A stretch of 64,000 bases of DNA from contig CAJIYH010000006.1 of the NCBI GenBank assembly GCA_905181615.1, positions 1 through 64,000 on the forward strand, in the 5' to 3' direction. The notes under the pieces are model-generated. The model was not told the DNA's origin and did no database searches. It was given only the letters and a program-made list of their open reading frames with translations. The first letter of the stretch is position 1. Every line of letters begins with the position of its first letter. Below, in pieces: positions 9,833 to 22,752 of the stretch. The position numbers and the translations under genes were made by a program. The DNA is from an uncultured Flavobacteriaceae bacterium (GTDB taxonomy: Bacteria; Bacteroidota; Bacteroidia; Flavobacteriales; Flavobacteriaceae).

Positions 9833-11416
9833 ATGTTTTTAGAAGAAATTGCAAGAAGGAGAACCTTTGGAATTATTTCACATCCAGATGCTGGAAAAAC
9901 AACCTTAACAGAAAAGCTACTTCTTTTTGGAGGTGCTATTCAAGAGGCTGGTGCAGTAAAATCAAACAAAATAAAAAAAGGCGCTACCAGTGATTTCATG
10001 GAAATTGAACGTCAACGTGGTATTTCTGTTGCTACATCCGTTCTTGCTTTTATTTATAAAAATAAAAAAATAAACATTCTAGACACCCCTGGACATAAGG
10101 ATTTTGCTGAAGATACATTCAGAACGCTTACCGCGGTGGATAGTGTGATTGTAGTTATTGATGTTGCAAAAGGTGTTGAAGAGCAAACCGAAAAATTAGT
10201 TGAAGTTTGCCGCATGAGGAGCATTCCAATCATTGTATTCATAAACAAACTGGACCGTGAAGGGAAAGATTCTTTTGACCTGCTTGATGAAATAGAAACC
10301 AAATTAGGATTACGCGTTACTCCCTTATCCCATCCAATTGGTATGGGTTATGATTTCAAAGGTATTTATAACATCTGGAGTAAAAATGCAAAACTCTTTC
10401 TAGAAGACACCAAAACATCTAAAGGAAATACAGTTTCTTTCGACAACCTCGAAGACCCAGAATTGGAGCGTTTAATTGGAACAAAGTCATTAGAAACTTT
10501 AAAAGAAGAATTAGGACTGGTTGCTGGAGTTTACCCTCCCTTTTCTCAAGAAGAATATTTAGATGGTGCCTTACACCCCGTGTTTTTTGGTTCAGCTTTA
10601 AACAACTTTGGTGTACAAGAATTGTTAGACTGCTTTATTGACATTGCTCCCGCTCCATTAAAAAAACAATCAGAGGAACGCTTAATAAAACCTGACGAGA
10701 AAGATTTTAGTGGCTTTGTATTTAAAATACATGCTAATATGGATCCAAATCACCGAGATCGCTTAGCATTTATTAAAATAGTTTCTGGGACTTTTGAAAG
10801 AAACACACCCTACCTACACGTTCGAAATAATAAGAAAGTTAAATTTTCTAGTCCCAATGCGTTTTTTGCAGAGCGTAAAGAAATTGTAGACATCTCCTAT
10901 CCTGGTGATATTGTTGGACTTCACGATACTGGAAATTTCAAAATCGGAGATTCATTGACTTCTGGGGAACAAATACATTTTAAAGGAATTCCGAGTTTTT
11001 CACCAGAACATTTTAGGTACATCAACAATGCCGATCCTATGAAGTCAAAACAACTGAACAAAGGAATTGATCAGTTAATGGACGAAGGGGTAGCGCAGTT
11101 ATTTACCATGTCTATGAACAACCGTAAAATCATCGGTACCGTTGGAGCACTTCAGTTTGAAGTTATTCAATACCGATTAGAACATGAATACGGTGCAATT
11201 TGTTCCTATGAAAATTTGAATGTCTTCAAAGCGTGTTGGGTGCAACCAAAAGACGAAAAAAACCAAGAGTTCACCGACTTCAAACGTGTGAAACAAAAAT
11301 TCTTAGCAACAGACAAGCAAGGGCAGTTAGTGTTTTTAGCAGATTCTAGTTTTTCATTGCAAATGACACAACAGAAATATCCTTCTATTAAATTTCATTT
11401 AACTTCGGAGTTTTAA
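9833..11416 (+). CDS. prfC: Peptide chain release factor 3
   Basis: GTPase motifs ISHPDAGKTTLTEKLLLFGGAIQEAGAVK, RQRGISVATSVL, DTPGHKDFAEDTFRTL. Confidence 0.95.
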   Translation: MFLEEIARRRTFGIISHPDAGKTTLTEKLLLFGGAIQEAGAVKSNKIKKGATSDFMEIERQRGISVATSVLAFIYKNKKINILDTPGHKDFAEDTFRTLTAVDSVIVVIDVAKGVEEQTEKLVEVCRMRSIPIIVFINKLDREGKDSFDLLDEIETKLGLRVTPLSHPIGMGYDFKGIYNIWSKNAKLFLEDTKTSKGNTVSFDNLEDPELERLIGTKSLETLKEELGLVAGVYPPFSQEEYLDGALHPVFFGSALNNFGVQELLDCFIDIAPAPLKKQSEERLIKPDEKDFSGFVFKIHANMDPNHRDRLAFIKIVSGTFERNTPYLHVRNNKKVKFSSPNAFFAERKEIVDISYPGDIVGLHDTGNFKIGDSLTSGEQIHFKGIPSFSPEHFRYINNADPMKSKQLNKGIDQLMDEGVAQLFTMSMNNRKIIGTVGALQFEVIQYRLEHEYGAICSYENLNVFKACWVQPKDEKNQEFTDFKRVKQKFLATDKQGQLVFLADSSFSLQMTQQKYPSIKFHLTSEF

Positions 11417-11512
11417 AAAATTGACTATACTCCTTAGCCATTCGATTAATTCCTTTTATTTATTTTTTAGAAAAAGAATTGTTCAGTCATGGCAAACTTT
11501 GGAAGATATAGT

Positions 11513-11842
11513 CTAATCTTTAGTAGCATCAAAACCACGCCTACCTATAAGAATATCCAAGAAAAGGGTGAAATCGCCTCGTAGACTCCATAGTGGATGT
11601 TTAAAAGTTGCTGGTTTGTTTTTTTCGAAAAATGCATGTCCGACCCAGGCAAAACCATAACCTGTCAGTGGAAGAGCAATCCAAAATTGAGCTTCTTTCT
11701 GAGCTACCGCAAGAAAAATAAGCAATCCGAAAACCAAAAATGTACCAATAAAATGGAGCATACGACTGGTTTTATTTTTATGTTCAGAGAGGTAAAAAGG
11801 ATAAAATTCCTTGAAGTTTTTAAAAGAAGAGTCTGACATCAT
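11513..11842 (-). CDS. DUF962 / Mpo1-like membrane protein
   Basis: FYPFYLSEHKNKTSRMLHFIGTFLVF...GYGFAWVGHAFFEKNKPATFKHPLWSLRGDF. Confidence 0.85.
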   Translation of the reverse strand: MMSDSSFKNFKEFYPFYLSEHKNKTSRMLHFIGTFLVFGLLIFLAVAQKEAQFWIALPLTGYGFAWVGHAFFEKNKPATFKHPLWSLRGDFTLFLDILIGRRGFDATKD

Positions 11843-11911
11843 TTTTATTTTTCACTAAAGTAATAAATTTAAAATTCATCAGGAAAACAAAATATTAGAT
11901 CAGTAGGAATC

Positions 11912-11944
11912 AAAAAAAATCCCCAATATTGATGTTGAGGATTG
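11912..11944 (-). terminator. Terminator at the end of the rplKAJL-rpoBC-DUF3467 operon
   Basis: Minus strand AATCCTCAAcatcaaTATTGGGGATTTTTTTT: stem-loop plus T-run just after DUF3467. Confidence 0.75.
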
Positions 11945-11948
11945 TTTA

Positions 11949-12260
11949 TTATGCTTCGCCGGTAGGGCCAAAATTTAATGGAATCGGAGGTTGTTCTTGA
12001 AATTGAATTTCTCCGTTTGCATTTTCAAATCGTTGAATGTTTTCACTCAGCGCTTTTTGTAATCTTTTAGCGTGTTGCGGAGTTAAAATGATTCTAGATT
12101 TAACCTTGGCCTTAGGAGCTCCAGGCATCATTGAAATAAAATCAACGATGAACTCAGATACCGAATGATTGATGATGGCTAGGTTGGAATAGGTTCCCTC
12201 TGCCGTAGCTTCATCTAATTCAATATTGATTTTCTGTTCTTCTTTCTTTGAATCACTCAT
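11949..12260 (-). CDS. DUF3467 domain protein
   Basis: ATAEGTYSNLAIINHSVSEFIVDFISMMPGAPKAKVKSRIILTPQHAKRL typical of DUF3467; directly downstream of rpoC. Confidence 0.88.
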   Translation of the reverse strand: MSDSKKEEQKINIELDEATAEGTYSNLAIINHSVSEFIVDFISMMPGAPKAKVKSRIILTPQHAKRLQKALSENIQRFENANGEIQFQEQPPIPLNFGPTGEA

Positions 12261-12263
12261 AAC

Positions 12264-15200
12264 TTATGCTTCTACTTCCGTTTCTGCTTCTTCTTTATCA
12301 ATTAACAAGCTTGTATATTCTTCTTTAGAACCTACAATCACGTCGTTATACTCTCTAAGACCAGTTCCTGCAGGTATTTTGTGACCTACAATTACATTTT
12401 CTTTCAATCCTTCAAGCGTATCTACTTTACCGCTTACAGCGGCTTCGTTTAATACTTTAGTTGTCTCTTGGAAAGAGGCAGCTGAGATGAATGACTTGGT
12501 TTGAAGAGATGCTCTGGTAATTCCCTGAAGCTCAGTAGTTGCAGTTGCAGAACGTGCATCACGAGCAACAACTAGCGCTTTATCTTCGCGTTTAAGGATT
12601 GAATTCTCATCTCTAAGGTCTCTTGAGGTAATCAATTGTCCTTCTTTTAAGATCTCAGAATCTCCTGCTTCTTCAACAACTTTTTTACCAAATAAATCAT
12701 CGTTCTCGGATATAAAGTCATATTTATGAATCAATTGATTTTCTAAGAAAATGGTATCTCCTGGATCGTTAATTTTAACTTTACGCATCATCTGACGGAC
12801 TACTACTTCAAAATGCTTATCGTTAATTTTCACTCCTTGCAATCGATATACTTCCTGTACTTCGTTTACTAGATATTGTTGAACAGCCGATGGGCCTTTA
12901 ATTTTCAAAATATCAATTGGAGTAATAGAACCATCTGATAAGGGCATCCCTGCTTTTACGAAGTCATTCTCTTGTACTAAGATCTGACTAGATAATTTAA
13001 CTAGATATTTTCTGATATCACCAAATTTAGATTCTACGATAATTTCTCGGTTACCTCTTTTGATTTTACCAAAAGAAACAACACCATCAATTTCAGAAAC
13101 TACAGCTGGATTAGAAGGGTTACGTGCTTCGAAAAGTTCAGTTACACGAGGTAAACCTCCAGTAATATCACCTGAACGAGCAGATTTTCTTGGAATTTTC
13201 ACCAAGATTTTTCCTTCTTCTATTTGCTCATTGTCATCTACCATGATGTGAGCTCCAACAGGCAGGTTATAAGAACGCAATACAGTTCCTTTTTTATCTT
13301 GAATCAATAAAGTAGGAATTACTTTTCTGTTTCTAGATTCTGAAATAACTTTTTCTTGGAAACCAGTTTGCTCATCAATCTCTACTTGATATGTAACACC
13401 TTGTTCTACATTTTCGTATACGATCTTACCTGTAAATTCAGAAACGATAACTCCGTTGAAAGGATCCCAAAGGCAAATCAGATCATCCTTCTTAACTGTA
13501 CTTCCGTTTTTGATCATTAAGGTTGATCCGTAAGGTATATTGTTTGTGCTTAAAACAACTTTAGTTTTCTTATCAGACAATTTGATTTCGGAAGTCCTTG
13601 AAATCACAATATTGATTTCATTTCCTTCTGTATCTTTTCCTTTAACCGTCTTAAGGTCTTCAATTTCTGCAACTCCGTTAAATTTAACACGAAGTTCATT
13701 TTCTTGAGAGCTACCACCTGCTACCCCACCCACGTGGAATGTTCTTAGGGTTAACTGTGTTCCAGGCTCTCCAATAGACTGCGCAGCAACTACACCTACA
13801 GCTTCACCTTTTTGAACCATTTTACCGGTTGCAAGGTTACGTCCGTAACAAGATGCACAAATTCCTTTTTTAGCTTCACAAGTAAGCGGAGATCGAACCT
13901 CAATTGTTTCGATTGGAAGTTGGTCAATACTGTCGGCAAGTAAATCAGAAATCTCTTGTCCACCTTCGATAATAACCTCACCATCTAAAGGATTGATTAC
14001 ATCAAATAAAGCAACTCTACCTCGGATACGATCCGACATAGATTCAACAATTTCTTCATTTTTACGCAACGGCTTAACGTCAATTCCTCTTAATGTACCA
14101 CAATCAACTTCGTTGATAATTACATCTTGAGAAACATCTACTAAACGACGTGTCAGATATCCTGCATCTGCAGTTTTAAGAGCGGTATCAGCTAATCCTT
14201 TACGCGCCCCGTGAGTAGAAATAAAGTATTCTAGAATCGAAAGACCTTCTTTAAAATTTGAAAGAATTGGATTTTCAATAATTTCTCCACCACCTGAAGT
14301 AGATTTTTTAGGCTTCGCCATTAATCCACGCATTCCTGTTAACTGACGAATCTGTTCTTTAGATCCACGAGCTCCTGAGTCTAACATCATATATACAGAG
14401 TTAAATCCTTGCTGGTCTTCACTAATTCTCTTCATCGCAAGGTTGGTTAGACGCGAATTGGTATTTGTCCAAATATCAATAATCTGATTATAACGTTCGT
14501 TATTGGTAATCAGACCCATATTATAATTTCCTTTAATACCATCAACTAAAGCATTTGCTTCGTCAATTAAAGGTTGCTTTTCTGGTGGAATAATAATATC
14601 TCCTAAACTAAAGGATAGTCCTCCTTTAAATGCAAAACCATACCCCATACTTTTGATCTTATCTAAGAAGTCAGCGGTTACAGGTACACTCGTTACTTTA
14701 AGGATTTTTCCGATAATTTCACGTAAGTTTTTCTTGGTAAGGACTTCATTGAAGAACCCTGCATTTTCAGGAACTACTTCGTTGAACAATACGCGACCTA
14801 TGGTAGTATCAATAATTTGGTATTCTAAAACACCTTCTTCATTGAAATCTTTTGCTCTAATCTTAATGGTTGCATTAAGATCAACACGCTTTTCGTTATA
14901 TGCAATATGAACTTCTTCTACCGAGTAAAAAGTAAGTCCTTCGCCAATCACTTTATGATCTGGAGTAGAAACTCGTGCTTTAGTCATGTAGTATAATCCC
15001 AATACCATATCCTGAGAAGGAACCGTTACCGGTGATCCATTAGCAGGATTCAAAATATTGTGAGAAGCAAGCATTAAAATTTGTGATTCTAAAATAGCTT
15101 CAGGTCCTAGAGGTAAGTGAACAGCCATTTGGTCACCATCAAAATCGGCGTTAAATGCAGTACAAACCAACGGGTGCAATTGAATTGCTTTTCCTTCGAT

Positions 15201-16574
15201 TAATTTAGGCTGAAATGCTTGAATACCAAGTCTGTGTAATGTAGGGGCACGGTTCAATAGTACCGGATGTCCTTTCAATACACTTTCTAAAATATCCCAA
15301 ACTACAGGCTCTTTTCGGTCTATAATTTTCTTTGCAGATTTTACCGTTTTAACAATACCACGTTCAATTAATTTACGTGTAATAAACGGCTTGTATAATT
15401 CTGCAGCCATATCCTTAGGAAGACCACATTCAAATAATTTTAATTCAGGTCCAACAACAATTACAGAACGTGCTGAATAATCAACTCGTTTTCCTAGTAA
15501 GTTTTGTCTGAAACGACCTTGCTTTCCTTTTAATGAATCGGAAAGAGATTTTAACGGACGGTTAGAATCTGTTTTTACAGCAGAAGATTTTCTCGTATTA
15601 TCGAATAATGAATCAACAGATTCTTGAAGCATTCGCTTCTCATTTCTTAAGATTACTTCTGGTGCTTTAATTTCAACCAATCGTTTTAAACGATTGTTAC
15701 GAATAATTACACGACGGTAAAGATCATTTAAATCAGACGTCGCAAAACGACCCCCATCTAAAGGAACTAAAGGACGTAATTCTGGTGGAATTACGGGAAC
15801 CGCTTTAATAATCATCCATTCTGGAAGATTTTCTTTACGTAAGTTAGCATCACGGAAAGCTTCAACAACTTGAAGTCTTTTAAGTGCCTCTGTTTTACGC
15901 TGTTTAGAGGTTTCATTATTAGCTTTGTGACGTAATTCGTAAGAAAGCTCTTCTAAGTTAATTCTTGAAAGCAAATCGATCAAACACTCAGCTCCCATTT
16001 TCGCAATGAATTTGGTAGGGTCAGTATCATCAAGATATTGGTTTTCAATCGGTAATTTTTCGAGTGCATTTAGATACTCTTCTTCCGAAAGGAAATCCAT
16101 TTTCTCAAGAGATTCACCTTCTTCGTTTTTAGCATCACCTGCTTGAATTACAACATATCGTTCATAATAAATGATCATGTCTAATTTCTTGGAAGGTAAT
16201 CCAAGTAAGTATCCAATTTTGTTAGGTAAAGAACGGAAGTACCAAATGTGAGCAACAGGCACCACTAAGTTGATGTGACCAACACGGTCTCTTCTTACTT
16301 TCTTTTCTGTAACTTCTACACCACAGCGATCACAAACAATTCCTTTATATCGGATTCTTTTGTATTTACCACAAGCACATTCAAAATCTTTTACTGGGCC
16401 AAAAATTCGCTCACAGAAAAGACCATCACGTTCCGGTTTGTGGGTACGGTAATTGATTGTTTCAGGTTTTAAAACTTCTCCACGTGAGTTTCCTAAAATT
16501 ACTTCAGGAGAAGATAATCCAATAGAAATTTTATTGAATTTTTTTTGAGTAACAATTTCGTTATTTCTTGCCAT
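12264..16574 (-). CDS. rpoC: DNA-directed RNA polymerase subunit beta'
   Basis: [15 protein letters not shown] active-site motif; [20 protein letters not shown] zinc site; 1436 aa. Confidence 0.99.
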   Translation of the reverse strand: MARNNEIVTQKKFNKISIGLSSPEVILGNSRGEVLKPETINYRTHKPERDGLFCERIFGPVKDFECACGKYKRIRYKGIVCDRCGVEVTEKKVRRDRVGHINLVVPVAHIWYFRSLPNKIGYLLGLPSKKLDMIIYYERYVVIQAGDAKNEEGESLEKMDFLSEEEYLNALEKLPIENQYLDDTDPTKFIAKMGAECLIDLLSRINLEELSYELRHKANNETSKQRKTEALKRLQVVEAFRDANLRKENLPEWMIIKAVPVIPPELRPLVPLDGGRFATSDLNDLYRRVIIRNNRLKRLVEIKAPEVILRNEKRMLQESVDSLFDNTRKSSAVKTDSNRPLKSLSDSLKGKQGRFRQNLLGKRVDYSARSVIVVGPELKLFECGLPKDMAAELYKPFITRKLIERGIVKTVKSAKKIIDRKEPVVWDILESVLKGHPVLLNRAPTLHRLGIQAFQPKLIEGKAIQLHPLVCTAFNADFDGDQMAVHLPLGPEAILESQILMLASHNILNPANGSPVTVPSQDMVLGLYYMTKARVSTPDHKVIGEGLTFYSVEEVHIAYNEKRVDLNATIKIRAKDFNEEGVLEYQIIDTTIGRVLFNEVVPENAGFFNEVLTKKNLREIIGKILKVTSVPVTADFLDKIKSMGYGFAFKGGLSFSLGDIIIPPEKQPLIDEANALVDGIKGNYNMGLITNNERYNQIIDIWTNTNSRLTNLAMKRISEDQQGFNSVYMMLDSGARGSKEQIRQLTGMRGLMAKPKKSTSGGGEIIENPILSNFKEGLSILEYFISTHGARKGLADTALKTADAGYLTRRLVDVSQDVIINEVDCGTLRGIDVKPLRKNEEIVESMSDRIRGRVALFDVINPLDGEVIIEGGQEISDLLADSIDQLPIETIEVRSPLTCEAKKGICASCYGRNLATGKMVQKGEAVGVVAAQSIGEPGTQLTLRTFHVGGVAGGSSQENELRVKFNGVAEIEDLKTVKGKDTEGNEINIVISRTSEIKLSDKKTKVVLSTNNIPYGSTLMIKNGSTVKKDDLICLWDPFNGVIVSEFTGKIVYENVEQGVTYQVEIDEQTGFQEKVISESRNRKVIPTLLIQDKKGTVLRSYNLPVGAHIMVDDNEQIEEGKILVKIPRKSARSGDITGGLPRVTELFEARNPSNPAVVSEIDGVVSFGKIKRGNREIIVESKFGDIRKYLVKLSSQILVQENDFVKAGMPLSDGSITPIDILKIKGPSAVQQYLVNEVQEVYRLQGVKINDKHFEVVVRQMMRKVKINDPGDTIFLENQLIHKYDFISENDDLFGKKVVEEAGDSEILKEGQLITSRDLRDENSILKREDKALVVARDARSATATTELQGITRASLQTKSFISAASFQETTKVLNEAAVSGKVDTLEGLKENVIVGHKIPAGTGLREYNDVIVGSKEEYTSLLIDKEEAETEVEA

Positions 16575-16626
16575 AACTACCTGCTGATTTATTTTATAAT
16601 ATTTATAAAAGAAGTAAACTTCTTTA

Positions 16627-19600
16627 TTATTCTTCTAAACGAATATCAAGACCTAGACCTTTCAATTCATGCATCAATACATTAAACGATTCAGGTAAAC
16701 CTGGTTCCGGAAGTGTATCTCCCTTTACAATCGCTTCATATGTTTTTGCTCTACCTACAACATCATCCGACTTAACGGTTAAGATTTCTTGAAGTGTACT
16801 TGAAGCGCCATATGCTTCTAGTGCCCATACTTCCATCTCTCCAAAACGTTGTCCGCCAAATTGCGCTTTTCCTCCAAGAGGTTGTTGCGTAATAAGGGAG
16901 TAAGGTCCAATCGAACGTGAATGCATTTTATCATCAACCATGTGACCTAATTTCAGCATGTAAATAATACCTACTGTAGCCGGTTGATCAAAACGCTCCC
17001 CTGTTCCTCCATCATAAAGATAGGTGTGACCATATCTAGGGATTCCTGCTTCGTCTGTAAGTGTGTCTATTTGACTTGCACTTGCTCCATCAAAAATCGG
17101 TGTAGCATATTTTTGATCTAACTTTTGACCAGCCCATCCAAGAACTGTTTCATAAATCTGACCAATGTTCATACGAGAAGGGACTCCTAATGGGTTTAGA
17201 ACAATATCAACAGGAGTTCCGTCTTCCAAGAAAGGCATTTCTTCGTGACGTACAATACGTGCAACGATACCTTTATTTCCATGACGTCCTGCCATCTTAT
17301 CTCCTACTTTCAGCTTACGTTTTTTAGCGATATACACTTTTGCTAAACGCTTAATTCCAGCTGGAAGTTCATCTCCAACACTAATCGTAAATTTCTCACG
17401 ACGAAGTGCTCCTTGAAGATCGTTTTCTTTTATCTTATAGTTGTGAATTAAATCTGCTATTAATGCATTAATAGCATCTGTTGTAGTCCATGTACCCTTA
17501 GTTAAGTGAGTATAATCCTCTACTGCAGTTAGCATCTTTAACGTGAACTTTTTACCTTTTGGTAAAATCTCTTCACCTAAATCATTTTGTACACCTTGAC
17601 AAGTTTTTCCGTTAACAATGGTAAATAGTTTTTCAACCATAATCGTTCGGAGTTCATCAAACTTTATAACAAATTGATTTTCTAATTCTTCTAGTTCTTG
17701 TTTGTCTTGATTTCGTTTACGCTTATCTTTTACAGAACGCGTAAATAATTTTTTATCAATAACAACCCCATGAAGTGATGGTGGTGCTTTTAAAGAAGCA
17801 TCCTTTACATCTCCAGCTTTGTCTCCAAAAATGGCACGTAATAGTTTTTCTTCTGGTGTTGGATCTGATTCTCCTTTTGGGGTAATTTTTCCAATCAATA
17901 TATCACCAGGATGAACTTCAGCTCCGATTCGAATCATTCCAAATTCATCTAGATCTTTAGTAGCCTCTTCACTTACGTTAGGAATATCGTTTGTAAGTTC
18001 TTCTGACCCTAATTTAGTGTCTCGAACATCTAAAGAGTATTCATCAATATGGATAGAAGTAAATACATCTTCACGAACAACACGTTCAGAAATCACAATC
18101 GCATCCTCAAAGTTATAACCTTTCCAAGGCATAAAGGCTACTTTCATATTTCTTCCTAAAGCAAGCTCCCCATCTTGAGTAGCATATCCTTGAGAAAGTA
18201 CTTGTCCTTTTTCAACACGATCGCCTTTTTTAACGATAGGTTTAAGGTTAATACAAGTTCCTTGATTTGTTTTTCTAAATTTAATTAAGTTGTATGTTTT
18301 TGTATCGCTTTCAAATCGAACCAAATGCTGGTTATCAGTAAGGTCGTATTTGATTGTAATTTTATTAGCATCAACATATTCAACAACACCCTTACCTTCT
18401 GCGTTTATAAGTACTCTTGAATCCGAAGCAACTTGGCGTTCAAGACCTGTACCAACGATAGGAGATTCAGGACGCAATAAAGGCACTGCCTGACGCATCA
18501 TGTTTGATCCCATCAAAGCGCGGTTAGCATCATCATGTTCCAAGAAAGGAATTAAGGATGCAGAAATCGACGCAATTTGGTTTGGTGCTACATCCGTATA
18601 ATCAACCATATTTGGGTCGATTACTGGATAATCAGCTTCTTGGCGTGCAATAATTTTATCGGCCGTGATGTTTCCTTTTTCATCAAAAGGAATATTCGCT
18701 TGAGCAATTAATTTATTTTCTTCTTCTTCTGCACTTAAATAAATTGTTTCCTCGAGGTTTATTTTTCCATCGGTTACCTTACGATAAGGAGTTTCGATAA
18801 ATCCAAGGTTATTAACTTTTGCAAAAACACCTAAGGAAGATATCAACCCAATGTTTGGTCCTTCAGGAGTTTCAATAGGACATAAGCGTCCGTAATGAGT
18901 ATAATGTACATCTCGTACCTCAAAACCAGCTCGTTCTCTTGAAAGTCCACCAGGTCCAAGTGCAGATAAACGTCTCTTGTGAGTTATTTCTGCTAATGGA
19001 TTGGTTTGGTCCATAAACTGAGACAACTGGTTTGTTCCAAAGAATGTATTAATTACTGAGGATAGTGTTTTGGCATTAATAAGGTCGATTGGAGTAAACA
19101 CTTCGTTGTCACGAACATTCATTCGTTCACGAATTGTTCTAGCCATACGAGCTAAACCTACACCAAACTGGGAAGAAAGTTGCTCTCCAACAGTACGTAC
19201 TCTTCGGTTAGATAAGTGATCAATATCATCAATCTCAGCCTTAGAATTTATTAGTTCAATAAGGTATTTTACAATAGTAATGATGTCTTGTTTAGTTAAA
19301 ACAAGCTTGTCCATTCCTTCGTTGTTCCCTAATTTTTTATTCATTCGGTAACGACCAACCTCTCCTAGGTTATAACGTTGATCCGAGAAAAATAATTTAT
19401 CAATTATACCTCGCGCAGTTTCTTCATCTGGCGGCTCAGCATTTCTTAATTGACGGTATATGTGTTCAACGGCTTCTTTTTCAGAGTTTGTTGGATCTTT
19501 TTGAAGGGTGTTGTGAATGATTGCATAATCAGACATGTGAGCGTCTTCTTTGTGCAATAGAATTGTTTTCACATTAGCTTCAAGAATTTCTTCGATGTGG

Positions 19601-20436
19601 TCTTTTTCAACTACAGTATCACGATCAATGATGATTTCGTTACGTTCGATAGAGATTACTTCTCCCGTATCTTCATCAACAAAATCTTCATGCCATGAAT
19701 TCAATACACGAGCTGCTAGTTTTCGTCCAAGAATTTTCTTGAGTGCAGTTTTTGAAACTTTAATCTCTTCAGCAAGATCAAATATTTCAAGAATATCTTT
19801 ATCACTTTCATATCCGATTGCTCGAAAAAGTGTAGTTACTGGTAATTTTTTCTTACGATCAATGTATGCGTACATTACATTGTTAATGTCTGTAGCAAAT
19901 TCAATCCAAGAACCTTTAAAAGGAATTACACGAGCAGAGTACAATTTAGTGCCATTTGCATGGAATGACTGTCCAAAGAACACACCAGGTGATCTGTGTA
20001 ACTGAGAAACAACGATACGTTCAGCACCATTGATTACAAAGGTTCCACTAGGAGTCATGTATGGAATTGTTCCTAAGAATACGTCTTGAACTATAGTTTC
20101 GAAATCCTCATGTTCAGGATCTGTACAATATAATTTCAATCGCGCCTTTAAAGGAACAGAATAAGTTAATCCTCGCTCAATACATTCTTGTATAGAATAT
20201 CTTGGAGGATCAACGAAATAGTCAATAAATTCTAAAACAAACTGATTACGGGTGTCCGTAATTGGAAAGTTCTCTTTGAACGTATTAAAAAGACCTTCCT
20301 CTGCACGTTCGGCAGATTTGGTCTCGAGTTGAAAGAAATCTTGAAAAGATTTAATTTGAATATCTAGAAAATCTGGATAATCGGGTGTCTTCTTGGCAGA
20401 AGCGAAATTTACTCTATTCTTTAATATACTCGGCAT
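16627..20436 (-). CDS. rpoB: DNA-directed RNA polymerase subunit beta
   Basis: [63 protein letters not shown]. Confidence 0.99.
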   Translation of the reverse strand: MPSILKNRVNFASAKKTPDYPDFLDIQIKSFQDFFQLETKSAERAEEGLFNTFKENFPITDTRNQFVLEFIDYFVDPPRYSIQECIERGLTYSVPLKARLKLYCTDPEHEDFETIVQDVFLGTIPYMTPSGTFVINGAERIVVSQLHRSPGVFFGQSFHANGTKLYSARVIPFKGSWIEFATDINNVMYAYIDRKKKLPVTTLFRAIGYESDKDILEIFDLAEEIKVSKTALKKILGRKLAARVLNSWHEDFVDEDTGEVISIERNEIIIDRDTVVEKDHIEEILEANVKTILLHKEDAHMSDYAIIHNTLQKDPTNSEKEAVEHIYRQLRNAEPPDEETARGIIDKLFFSDQRYNLGEVGRYRMNKKLGNNEGMDKLVLTKQDIITIVKYLIELINSKAEIDDIDHLSNRRVRTVGEQLSSQFGVGLARMARTIRERMNVRDNEVFTPIDLINAKTLSSVINTFFGTNQLSQFMDQTNPLAEITHKRRLSALGPGGLSRERAGFEVRDVHYTHYGRLCPIETPEGPNIGLISSLGVFAKVNNLGFIETPYRKVTDGKINLEETIYLSAEEEENKLIAQANIPFDEKGNITADKIIARQEADYPVIDPNMVDYTDVAPNQIASISASLIPFLEHDDANRALMGSNMMRQAVPLLRPESPIVGTGLERQVASDSRVLINAEGKGVVEYVDANKITIKYDLTDNQHLVRFESDTKTYNLIKFRKTNQGTCINLKPIVKKGDRVEKGQVLSQGYATQDGELALGRNMKVAFMPWKGYNFEDAIVISERVVREDVFTSIHIDEYSLDVRDTKLGSEELTNDIPNVSEEATKDLDEFGMIRIGAEVHPGDILIGKITPKGESDPTPEEKLLRAIFGDKAGDVKDASLKAPPSLHGVVIDKKLFTRSVKDKRKRNQDKQELEELENQFVIKFDELRTIMVEKLFTIVNGKTCQGVQNDLGEEILPKGKKFTLKMLTAVEDYTHLTKGTWTTTDAINALIADLIHNYKIKENDLQGALRREKFTISVGDELPAGIKRLAKVYIAKKRKLKVGDKMAGRHGNKGIVARIVRHEEMPFLEDGTPVDIVLNPLGVPSRMNIGQIYETVLGWAGQKLDQKYATPIFDGASASQIDTLTDEAGIPRYGHTYLYDGGTGERFDQPATVGIIYMLKLGHMVDDKMHSRSIGPYSLITQQPLGGKAQFGGQRFGEMEVWALEAYGASSTLQEILTVKSDDVVGRAKTYEAIVKGDTLPEPGLPESFNVLMHELKGLGLDIRLEE

Positions 20437-20508
20437 CAGGAGTGGTTTTATATTAATTTCAACAACGATACAAGACTAGGGGAGTCTATAAACTATAAAA
20501 GGATTAAA

Positions 20509-20531
20509 GCCTCTAGACATAATCTAGAGGC
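20509..20531 (-). promoter_or_regulatory. Perfect 9-bp hairpin in the rplL-rpoB spacer (attenuator or processing-site candidate)
   Basis: gcctctaga-cataa-tctagaggc. Confidence 0.5.
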
Positions 20532-20560
20532 AATAACCTTATTTATTTGGGTTAAGTGAA

Positions 20561-20935
20561 CTACTTAACTTCAACCTCAGCTCCAGCTTCTTCTAAAGAA
20601 GTTTTTAGACCTTCAGCTTCATCTTTAGACACAGCTTCTTTTACATTAGCTGGTGCACTATCAACTAATCCTTTAGCCTCTTTAAGACCAAGACCAGTAA
20701 GTTCTTTAACAAGTTTTACAACTGCTAATTTAGAACCACCTGCTGCTTTAAGAACAACAGTAAATTCTGTTTGCTCTTCTTTTGCTTCTGCTCCACCAGC
20801 TGCTGGACCTGCCGCTGCAACTGCTGCTGCTGCTGGCTCGATACCATACTCATCTTTTAAGATAGTAGCTAATTCATTAACTTCTTTTACTGTTAGATTA
20901 ACTAGTTGTTCTGCGAATTCTTTTAAATCTGCCAT
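20561..20935 (-). CDS. rplL: 50S ribosomal protein L7/L12
   Basis: [39 protein letters not shown]. Confidence 0.98.
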   Translation of the reverse strand: MADLKEFAEQLVNLTVKEVNELATILKDEYGIEPAAAAVAAAGPAAGGAEAKEEQTEFTVVLKAAGGSKLAVVKLVKELTGLGLKEAKGLVDSAPANVKEAVSKDEAEGLKTSLEEAGAEVEVK

Positions 20936-20998
20936 TTTCTATAGTTTTAAAATTTAATTTAATTTAATTGTTTGGGTGCGTACACCGATTATATCAGA

Positions 20999-21514
20999 TT
21001 ATCGTTCTGATAAAGTTTTAATAATACCAGCAAGTTTCCCGCCTCCAGACTTAAGTCCAGAAACAACATTGTTAGCAGGCGATTTTAATAAGGTAATAAT
21101 ATCTCCAATAAGTTCTTCTTTCGATTTGATTGCTACCAAAAAATCAATTTGATCATCACCTACATAAACAGCTTCTTCAATATAAGCGCCCTTTAATACC
21201 GGTTTATCAGATTTCTTGCGGAAATCTTTGATTACTTTTGCTGGAGCATTTCCAACCTCAGAAAACATTAAGGATGTATTTCCCTTCAATACTTCTTTTA
21301 AGTCACCGAACTCTTTATCAGAAGCATCCATTGCTTTAGATAAAAGTGTATTCTTAACTACGGATAGTCTAATACCGGCCTTAAAACAAGCACGTCTAAG
21401 CGCAGTTGTATCTTTAGCATTTAAACCAGCTGTATCGGTAAGATACAAGGTTTTAGCTTCAGATAGCTCTGCAGTTAGTGTTCCAATTACTTGCGATTTT
21501 TCTTCTCTTGTCAT
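20999..21514 (-). CDS. rplJ: 50S ribosomal protein L10
   Basis: AKTLYLTDTAGLNAKDTTALRRACFKAGIRLSVVKNTLLSKAM; operon position. Confidence 0.97.
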   Translation of the reverse strand: MTREEKSQVIGTLTAELSEAKTLYLTDTAGLNAKDTTALRRACFKAGIRLSVVKNTLLSKAMDASDKEFGDLKEVLKGNTSLMFSEVGNAPAKVIKDFRKKSDKPVLKGAYIEEAVYVGDDQIDFLVAIKSKEELIGDIITLLKSPANNVVSGLKSGGGKLAGIIKTLSER

Positions 21515-21535
21515 TCGAATTAGTTTTAAAAAATC

Positions 21536-22225
21536 TTAAGCGATTTTAGTGTCAATTGAAATACTAGGACTCATTGTGCTGGACATAAAAATGCTCTTCA
21601 CATAGATCCCTTTGGTCGTAGATGGTTTTAGCTTCATAATTGTATTCAACAATTCTGCAGCATTATCCATAATCTTGTCAGCTGTAAATGAAGATTTACC
21701 TACAGAAGCATGAATGATTCCAGTTTTGTCAACTTTAAAATCAATCTTACCTCCTTTTACATCACTAACAGCTTTTTTAACGTCCATAGTTACTGTACCA
21801 GTCTTTGGGTTGGGCATTAAACCACGAGGGCCTAATACACGTCCTAAAGGACCTAATTTACCCATAACGCTAGGCATAGTAACAATTACATCAACATCGG
21901 TCCAACCGTCTTTGATTTTTTGTAAATATTCATCTAGTCCAACGAAGTCTGCCCCACCTTCTAATGCTTCAGCTTCCTTATCAGGAGTTACTAAGGCGAG
22001 TACTCGAATATTTTTTCCAGTACCATGTGGAAGGGTTACTACTCCGCGAACCATTTCATTAGCTTTTCTAGGATCAACTCCTAAACGTATTGCTAAATCA
22101 ACAGAAGCATCAAATTTTACATTAGTAATTTCCTTTACTAATGTGGAAGCTTCTTCAAGAGAGTAGACCCTATTTGGTTCTACTTTAGCTCTTGATTCTT
22201 TTTGCTTTTTTGTAAGTCGTGCCAT
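21536..22225 (-). CDS. rplA: 50S ribosomal protein L1
   Basis: [20 protein letters not shown]...[16 protein letters not shown]. Confidence 0.98.
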   Translation of the reverse strand: MARLTKKQKESRAKVEPNRVYSLEEASTLVKEITNVKFDASVDLAIRLGVDPRKANEMVRGVVTLPHGTGKNIRVLALVTPDKEAEALEGGADFVGLDEYLQKIKDGWTDVDVIVTMPSVMGKLGPLGRVLGPRGLMPNPKTGTVTMDVKKAVSDVKGGKIDFKVDKTGIIHASVGKSSFTADKIMDNAAELLNTIMKLKPSTTKGIYVKSIFMSSTMSPSISIDTKIA

Positions 22226-22242
22226 TTTCTTTCTTTATAAAA

Positions 22243-22683
22243 TTAAAAAGGGGACTTTCCTCCTGATACAGTGAATCCCATAGATCGTGCGGTACCCGCA
22301 ACCATTTTCATTGCCGATTCGATAGTAAATGCATTTAAATCTTGCATTTTATCTTCAGCAATTACTTTAACTTGGTCCCAAGATACTGTCGCAACTTTTA
22401 CTCTATTAGGTTCTCCTGAACCTTTCTTGGCCTTAGCTGCTTCCATCAATTGAATGGCCGCCGGAGGTGTTTTAATGATAAAGTCAAACGACTTATCTTT
22501 ATATACAGAGATCACGACTGGTAAAACTTTACCAGGCTTATCTTGAGTTCGAGCATTAAATTGCTTACAAAACTCCATGATATTAACCCCTGCAGCACCT
22601 AGCGCGGGTCCAACCGGTGGCGACGGATTCGCTGCACCTCCCCTTACTTGTAATTTGACTAGCTTGTCTACTTCTTTTGCCAT
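22243..22683 (-). CDS. rplK: 50S ribosomal protein L11
   Basis: [43 protein letters not shown]. Confidence 0.98.
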   Translation of the reverse strand: MAKEVDKLVKLQVRGGAANPSPPVGPALGAAGVNIMEFCKQFNARTQDKPGKVLPVVISVYKDKSFDFIIKTPPAAIQLMEAAKAKKGSGEPNRVKVATVSWDQVKVIAEDKMQDLNAFTIESAMKMVAGTARSMGFTVSGGKSPF

Positions 22684-22752
22684 TGTTTCAATTTACGATT
22701 AAGAATAATCTAGAGTGGAAGCTCTAAACCATTCGATATATATATGTAACAT

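Noticed and set aside
19550-20005. Long ORFs antisense to rpoB/rpoC, tuf, ribosomal and trp genes (for example 19550-20005, 23934-24341, 59826-60188)
   Set aside because: They mirror strongly coding frames on the other strand and have no recognisable domains.
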